Shown: positions 45,025 to 49,181 of the stretch, piece after piece
How the letters are laid out: each line of letters opens with the position of its first letter
Position numbering within the stretch: the first letter of the stretch is position 1
Assembly (NCBI GenBank): GCA_964432485.1
Contig: CAYSNP010000012.1
Span: 1 to 49,181 of the forward strand
Origin: CAYSNP01 sp964432485
GTDB taxonomy: Bacteria; Bacillota; Clostridia; Christensenellales; DTU072
Length of the DNA: 49,181 nt
Direction: 5' to 3'
The notes under the pieces: generated by a model
What the model was told of the DNA's origin: nothing
What the model saw: the letters and a program-made list of their open reading frames with translations, nothing else
The model's database searches: none
Translations under genes and position numbers: made by a program

Positions 45025-46099
45025 TATAGTCTTGTCTACGCTAGCTTTAGCGCTTTTCGGGATACTTATGATTTACTCCGCATCTAGCTACAGCGCATTG
45101 CTGCACTATAAAGATGCGTTTTTCTATGTAAAAAAACAAGCTCTTGCCTTTTTTGCAGGATGCGTAATGATGGTGCTGGGCACTAAAATTAATCTCAATT
45201 ACCTCAAAAAGTATAAGTATTATATTCTTTTAGGCTCAATTTTAATACTATTGTTGATTTATATCCCTTTTTTAGGCAAAGAAAGCTATGGGGCTCGCCG
45301 ATGGATAGATTTAGGGTTTATTAGCTTCCAACCTTCAGAATTTTCTAAGTTTGGGCTAGTGATTTTTCTGGCAGGCTACCTTGCGGACAATCCGCCGCTT
45401 AAAGTAAAGCAGCTCCTTGTCCCAATTTTGGCAACGCTGCTTATAGCTTTGCCTGTGTTTTTAGAGCCTAATATGTCTATTACAATTTGTATTATATTGT
45501 CAGCTATTTGCGTAATGTTTGTAGGAGGTATACCTAATAAATATTTTTCCGCTGTGCTGGCAGCTATTGGAGTTGGATTGCCTGCACTTATTATTGCAGA
45601 GCCTTATAGAATCCGCCGCTTGCTTGCATTTGCCAACCCGTGGGCTACCCCTAAAGATGAGGGTTATCAACTTATTCAATCGTACTATGCGCTGGGGGCG
45701 GGCGGTCTTTTCGGAGTAGGGCTGTTTAACAGCCGACAAAAGTATCTTTTTTTGCCTTTTGCAGAAAGTGACTTTATTTTTGCAGTTATTGGAGAAGAAT
45801 TAGGACTTTTTGGCGCGCTTTTAGTAATAATAGTCTTTGGCATCTTGATTTTTGGAGGTATTTTAACAGCATTACGCTCCAAAGACCGCTATCATACGCT
45901 ACTTGCCGCAAGTATAACTTCTTTAATTGCCATACAAGTAATTCTTAATCTTGCAGTTGTTACAGGAAGCGTGCCTCCAACAGGAGTGCCCTTACCTTAT
46001 GTATCTGCCGGAGGCAGTTCCCTTATGATTTTTATGTTTATGTCAGGCATACTTTTCAGCCTAGCCGACAAAGTAACAAAAAAAATGCACCTGCCATAA
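45008..46099 (+). CDS. ftsW: FtsW/RodA/SpoVE-family peptidoglycan glycosyltransferase
   Basis: SEDS-family polymerase of 363 residues with about ten membrane helices. Marks include MIYSASSYSALL near the N-terminus, GARRWIDLGFISFQPSEF, the extracytoplasmic loop around AESDFIFAVIGEELG and the C-terminal GVPLPYVSAGGSS. It is paired here with the class B PBP in the same cluster, the expected partner. The division form (FtsW) and the spore form (SpoVE) are not separable by sequence alone. Overlaps murD by 17 bp. Confidence 0.93.
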   Translation: MRLKYSIVLSTLALALFGILMIYSASSYSALLHYKDAFFYVKKQALAFFAGCVMMVLGTKINLNYLKKYKYYILLGSILILLLIYIPFLGKESYGARRWIDLGFISFQPSEFSKFGLVIFLAGYLADNPPLKVKQLLVPILATLLIALPVFLEPNMSITICIILSAICVMFVGGIPNKYFSAVLAAIGVGLPALIIAEPYRIRRLLAFANPWATPKDEGYQLIQSYYALGAGGLFGVGLFNSRQKYLFLPFAESDFIFAVIGEELGLFGALLVIIVFGILIFGGILTALRSKDRYHTLLAASITSLIAIQVILNLAVVTGSVPPTGVPLPYVSAGGSSLMIFMFMSGILFSLADKVTKKMHLP

Positions 46100-46126
46100 T
46101 ATACTATATAAATCATAAGGAGTTCC

Positions 46127-47383
46127 ATGGATAAATATTTAATAAGAGGCGGCAAAAGACTTTACGGCGATTTTTTCGTTCAAGGGGCTAAGAATGCTGT
46201 CTTGCCCCTCTTTGCTGCTTCTATCCTTACAAAAGACAAGGTAGTTATCAGCAATTGTCCTGCTTTGTTGGATGTAGCCAATATGGCAAATATCTTAGAG
46301 TCATTAGGTGCAACTGTTGTTCGAGAAGGTAATTTAGTAGAAATAAATCCAAAAGATGCAGATAAAATCGAAATACCCTGCAGCTTAGCTAAAGAGCTTA
46401 GAAGCAGTATTTTTTTATTAGGCTCAATTCTGGGACGCAGGAAGTGCGCCAAAATTGCTTATCCCGGCGGCTGTGATATTGGGCTGAGACCTATTGATAT
46501 TCATTTGAAAGGGTTGGAAACGCTTAATGTCGATATAAAAGACCAAAATGGCTATATTTATTGTGATGCTACAAAGATTCGAGGCGGCAATGTGGTGCTT
46601 GATTATCCCAGTGTCGGCGCAACGGAAAATGTAATGATGGCAGCAGTAACAGCGCAAGGCGTCACTACAATTAACAATGCGGCAAGAGAACCTGAAATCT
46701 TTGAGTTGCAACAATTCCTTAATGCTATGGGTGCAAAGATAAAAGGAGCGGGCTCAAGTTTAATTACTATCCAAGGAGTGGAATCATTGCATGGCGCAGA
46801 ATACAAGACAATGCCGGACAGAATCGTGGCAGGCACTATGCTTATATGTGCGGCTATGTGCGGCGGTTCGGTAACTGTATGCAACTGCAACAGCAAGCAT
46901 TTGCAGGCATTAGCTTCAAAGTTACAACAAAGCTCTTGCAAATTAAGTATATTTAATGATAAAATAGAGCTAGCCTCAAAAGGAAAGCTCTTTGCAATAG
47001 AAAGTATAGAAACCCAACCTTACCCCGGCTTTCCTACCGACCTTCAAGCACCGATTATGGCAATGCAAGCTATATCCTGCGGCACTAGCATAATAACCGA
47101 AAATATATTCGAGACCAGATTCAAGCACGTGCCAGAACTTATTAAAATGGGTGCAAAAATAAAGGTATCCGGCCGATCTGCTTTTGTGAGAGGCGTGCCA
47201 AGGCTGGTAGGTACTGGCTTAGTAGCGGAGGATTTAAGAGGAGGCGCTTGCTTAGTGCTGGCAGGACTAAAGGCAGAAGGCACTACGACAATTAGCAATA
47301 TTAATCATATTGATAGAGGATACGAAGATTGGGAACAGCAGCTAACCGCATTGGGCGCAGATATATCCAGGGAGAAACAATAA
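46127..47383 (+). CDS. murA: UDP-N-acetylglucosamine 1-carboxyvinyltransferase
   Basis: First committed step of wall synthesis, adding enolpyruvate from PEP to UDP-GlcNAc. The N-terminal GAKNAVLPLFAA and the catalytic cysteine C116 in PGGCDIGLRPIDIHLKG are visible. Retention of Cys predicts fosfomycin sensitivity at the target level. 418 residues is standard. AAGGAG precedes the ATG by 6 nt. It lies where murG would normally come after ftsW. Confidence 0.96.
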   Translation: MDKYLIRGGKRLYGDFFVQGAKNAVLPLFAASILTKDKVVISNCPALLDVANMANILESLGATVVREGNLVEINPKDADKIEIPCSLAKELRSSIFLLGSILGRRKCAKIAYPGGCDIGLRPIDIHLKGLETLNVDIKDQNGYIYCDATKIRGGNVVLDYPSVGATENVMMAAVTAQGVTTINNAAREPEIFELQQFLNAMGAKIKGAGSSLITIQGVESLHGAEYKTMPDRIVAGTMLICAAMCGGSVTVCNCNSKHLQALASKLQQSSCKLSIFNDKIELASKGKLFAIESIETQPYPGFPTDLQAPIMAMQAISCGTSIITENIFETRFKHVPELIKMGAKIKVSGRSAFVRGVPRLVGTGLVAEDLRGGACLVLAGLKAEGTTTISNINHIDRGYEDWEQQLTALGADISREKQ

Positions 47384-47397
47384 GTAAGTAAGTTAAG

Positions 47398-48105
47398 ATG
47401 AAGAATGCAAAGTACATAGGAATAATAGCAGGATTTTGCTTAATAGGCCTGATTTTTGCTTTTGGCCAAATATTTTCCGTTGCCAAAATTGATGTATACT
47501 ACGAAAAAGCTCCGCAAACAGCAAAAACTGAGGAAATTATTCAAGCCAGCGGCATAAGCATTGGCAATAATATTTTTACCATTGACGAAAAAGCAGCAAG
47601 CCAAGGTGTGGAAGCCTTTTATTCGGACAACTCTGTGGCTGTGCTAAATATTGAGCGGATTTTCCCCAACAAAGTGTTGCTGCATGTAAAGGAAAGGATA
47701 CCTGTTTTTGCCATTCCTGTTAAAGACGAAGCGGAAAAATGCGTAATTACCGACCAAAACTTTGTAAGAAGTCAAATAGTTCCTTCTAGCGATAGCTTGC
47801 TTAATACTTTAATTAAGGTGCAAGGCTACCAAGTGAGCAATACCTTTAACACTCCTGAAATTATTAAACTTAACGAAATCCGCATAGGCTTTAATGAGCT
47901 TGGCATAGCGGAGGAAGCGCTTAACGCTTTTATAAAATCCATTGTTTTTGAAGAGGGCAATGCGGCAATTGTTTTGCGCAATTATGAAGAAGCGCAATTG
48001 GTAATTGATATATCCTCAAACGAAAACATCATTTCTAATATAAAACTTAAATATAATGCATTCTTAGCCCTTTCCGTAGAAGACAGGTTTGGCGCGGTCT
48101 TATAA
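47398..48105 (+). CDS. ftsQ: FtsQ/DivIB-type cell division protein
   Basis: Bitopic membrane protein of 235 residues: one helix (about 6-27), then a POTRA-like segment (VAKIDVYYEKAPQTAKTEEI, ISIGNNIFTID) and the FtsQ beta domain with NIERIFPNKVLLHVKERIPVFAI. It scaffolds the divisome between PBP and FtsL/DivIC proteins. It is 14 bp after murA but lacks a strong ribosome site. Position between murA and an ftsA-like gene is usual. Confidence 0.9.
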   Translation: MKNAKYIGIIAGFCLIGLIFAFGQIFSVAKIDVYYEKAPQTAKTEEIIQASGISIGNNIFTIDEKAASQGVEAFYSDNSVAVLNIERIFPNKVLLHVKERIPVFAIPVKDEAEKCVITDQNFVRSQIVPSSDSLLNTLIKVQGYQVSNTFNTPEIIKLNEIRIGFNELGIAEEALNAFIKSIVFEEGNAAIVLRNYEEAQLVIDISSNENIISNIKLKYNAFLALSVEDRFGAVL

Positions 48106-48166
48106 AATAAGCTATTTTTAGACTTTTACCTATATTTATTACAGTAGTTTTCCGACAATCTTAGAG

Positions 48167-48195
48167 TTGACTTTTGTGCTGATAAATGTTATAAT
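48167..48195 (+). promoter_or_regulatory. Promoter of the ftsA-like gene
   Basis: TTGACT (48167-48172), 17-bp spacer and perfect TATAAT (48190-48195) with extended TG at 48187-48188. GGGAG follows 7 nt before the ATG at 48223. The gene thus has transcription independent of the upstream dcw promoter. Confidence 0.8.
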
Positions 48196-48222
48196 TTTCC
48201 TAAGTTTTATTGGGAGATTGCA

Positions 48223-49181
48223 ATGGGTCTTGACAGCAGTTTTGCAGCCTTATATATAGGTCCTGACAAATTGGGAGCTATTAAGGCGCAAAAGACTAAA
48301 AACGGGGTCAATATACTCGATAAGGGTTATCTAAATTATGGCGGTTATGATAAGACCTGCCTTGCTGAAGACACCTCAAATGTGCTTTCTCAACTTTTAG
48401 AAAAACTTGAATTGCCTAAAGACAGTCTTTTAGCTATAGGCATACCTCAGGAGTTTTGTTTGCATTCTATTGAACAAGTACAATTGCGCTTGCCTCAAGC
48501 TGAAGAGTATGGCTTAAGGCAAGAAGAGCAGCTTTTATCAAAAATTAGCGAAAGTCCCAAAGGTTATGACTGTATAGAAAAAGGTATCGTCCGCTATTAT
48601 CAAGCTGACGGAGCGCAAATCACTTCGCCATATGGATTGATTACTAAAGAGATTTCTGCAGATATAGCCTTAACTTATGCCACTCAAAATGTGCTGCAAG
48701 TAATTGAAAGCAATTTGCAAAAGATAAATGTAAAAGCTGTATATACAGGCATTGCCAATGCCATAGCAAAGAGATTTATTCCTTATTCGGCAAGGGACTC
48801 AGATACTTTACTGGTTTCTATAGGCTATGCAGAAACAATTATTGCACTTACGCACAATTTTGCTATTGTGCGCTCTATTCATTTTACACTTGGTGTTGCT
48901 GATATTATTTGTGACCTTATTAAGGTGCTAAAAATCGGTTACTTGCATGCTTTAGCATTGTTTGAGGTGCTTGACCTTTCAATAATGCCTACAAAAAATG
49001 ACAAATATACCATAACTGTAAAAGGCGACAAGTTTGAATATGATGTCAATAGCATTAATGAAATTGCCGCCGCCCGCATTAAGCAAATCTTTGATTGTTG
49101 TCTGGAGGCAATCTTAAAGCTGGGCAATCCAGAGGTTGATGTCTATTTAGTTTGCAGAGGTTTTTCGCAAGAGAAAGGGCT
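48223..49181 (+). CDS. ftsA: Divergent FtsA-like cell division protein (partial, cut by window end)
   Basis: Reading from the ATG, 319 codons are open to the window end. Length, order and spacing of segments follow FtsA: an N-terminal sheet (MGLDSSFAALYIG), an insert with GIVRYYQADGAQITSPYGL like the FtsA 1C region, then VSIGYAETIIAL and a helix around ADIICDLIKVLKIGYLHALAL. The phosphate motifs are degenerate: normal DxG(T/S) is D-S-S-F near residue 4, and DxGGGTT is SIGYAET (199-205), so ATP binding may be weak or lost. GGGAG precedes the start by about 7 nt, and it has its own promoter. Its position after ftsQ supports FtsA; a PilM-type actin relative is the alternative. Confidence 0.65.
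   Translation, partial: MGLDSSFAALYIGPDKLGAIKAQKTKNGVNILDKGYLNYGGYDKTCLAEDTSNVLSQLLEKLELPKDSLLAIGIPQEFCLHSIEQVQLRLPQAEEYGLRQEEQLLSKISESPKGYDCIEKGIVRYYQADGAQITSPYGLITKEISADIALTYATQNVLQVIESNLQKINVKAVYTGIANAIAKRFIPYSARDSDTLLVSIGYAETIIALTHNFAIVRSIHFTLGVADIICDLIKVLKIGYLHALALFEVLDLSIMPTKNDKYTITVKGDKFEYDVNSINEIAAARIKQIFDCCLEAILKLGNPEVDVYLVCRGFSQEKG

Noticed and set aside
1426..49127. Open frames on the minus strand, for example 4510-4842, 5308-5631, 7882-8250, 24045-24416 and 46603-46941
   Set aside because: Each lies opposite a well-supported + strand gene, shows no domain or ribosome site, and has the composition expected of an antisense shadow.
1..49181. CRISPR arrays, tRNA or rRNA genes, insertion sequences, attachment sites, prophage genes
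   Set aside because: No regularly spaced repeats, cloverleaf-like segments, transposase or integrase motifs were seen; every gap between genes is shorter than 230 bp and holds mainly promoters or terminators.

Overview
The window is a 49 kb chromosomal segment of a low-GC, diderm-negative Bacillota, most likely a member of the Clostridia. The evidence is AG-rich Shine-Dalgarno sites (AAGGAGG type), frequent TTG and GTG starts, sigma-A-like TTGACA/TATAAT promoters, a MurE with the meso-diaminopimelate signature DNPR, a clostridial DUF512 radical-SAM gene next to der, a YtxC-like sporulation-family protein, and a dcw cell-division cluster whose PBP carries a PASTA domain. All 36 genes I accept lie on the + strand. 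I see no rRNA, tRNA, CRISPR array, insertion sequence, phage gene or other sign of recent transfer.

Layout. (1) 85-5701: a GH2 beta-galactosidase, a small membrane protein, a patatin-like lipase and a PfoR/EIIC-like membrane protein. (2) 5714-10124: polA (TTG start), coaE and dinB. (3) 10252-17093: secD-secF, a clear intrinsic terminator, then recJ-relA. (4) 17164-20849: an M28 peptidase with membrane segments, a GH36 alpha-galactosidase and a YtxC-like protein. (5) 20954-25395: a type IIA topoisomerase pair that resembles the clostridial topoisomerase-IV-like paralogue at least as much as gyrase. (6) 25440-29313: DUF512 radical-SAM protein, der and an aminotransferase. (7) 29461-35662: protein folding and proteolysis, tig-clpP-clpX, terminator, lon-ysxC. 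(8) 35800-37192: a cysteine-containing protein of unknown function behind a sigma-K-like promoter, and a metallophosphoesterase that looks leaderless. (9) 37413-49181: the dcw cluster mraZ-rsmH-(ftsL position)-pbp-murE-mraY-murD-ftsW-murA-ftsQ-ftsA-like, the last gene cut by the window end.

The genes are overwhelmingly housekeeping: replication and repair, secretion, stringent response, topology, ribosome-assembly GTPases, proteostasis and wall synthesis. I did not find a convincing new multi-gene system. The unusual points are in the details: a dcw cluster without murF, murG or murC and with an atypical FtsL-position protein; a PBP reading frame that continues upstream in frame to the stop of the preceding gene with no normal start codon in the basic N-tail; an FtsA-like protein with degenerate nucleotide-binding motifs; MraZ-box triplets over the dcw promoter; candidate leaderless genes; a 12-bp direct repeat flanking the tig promoter; and an Arg at the quinolone-contact Ser position of the topoisomerase A subunit.
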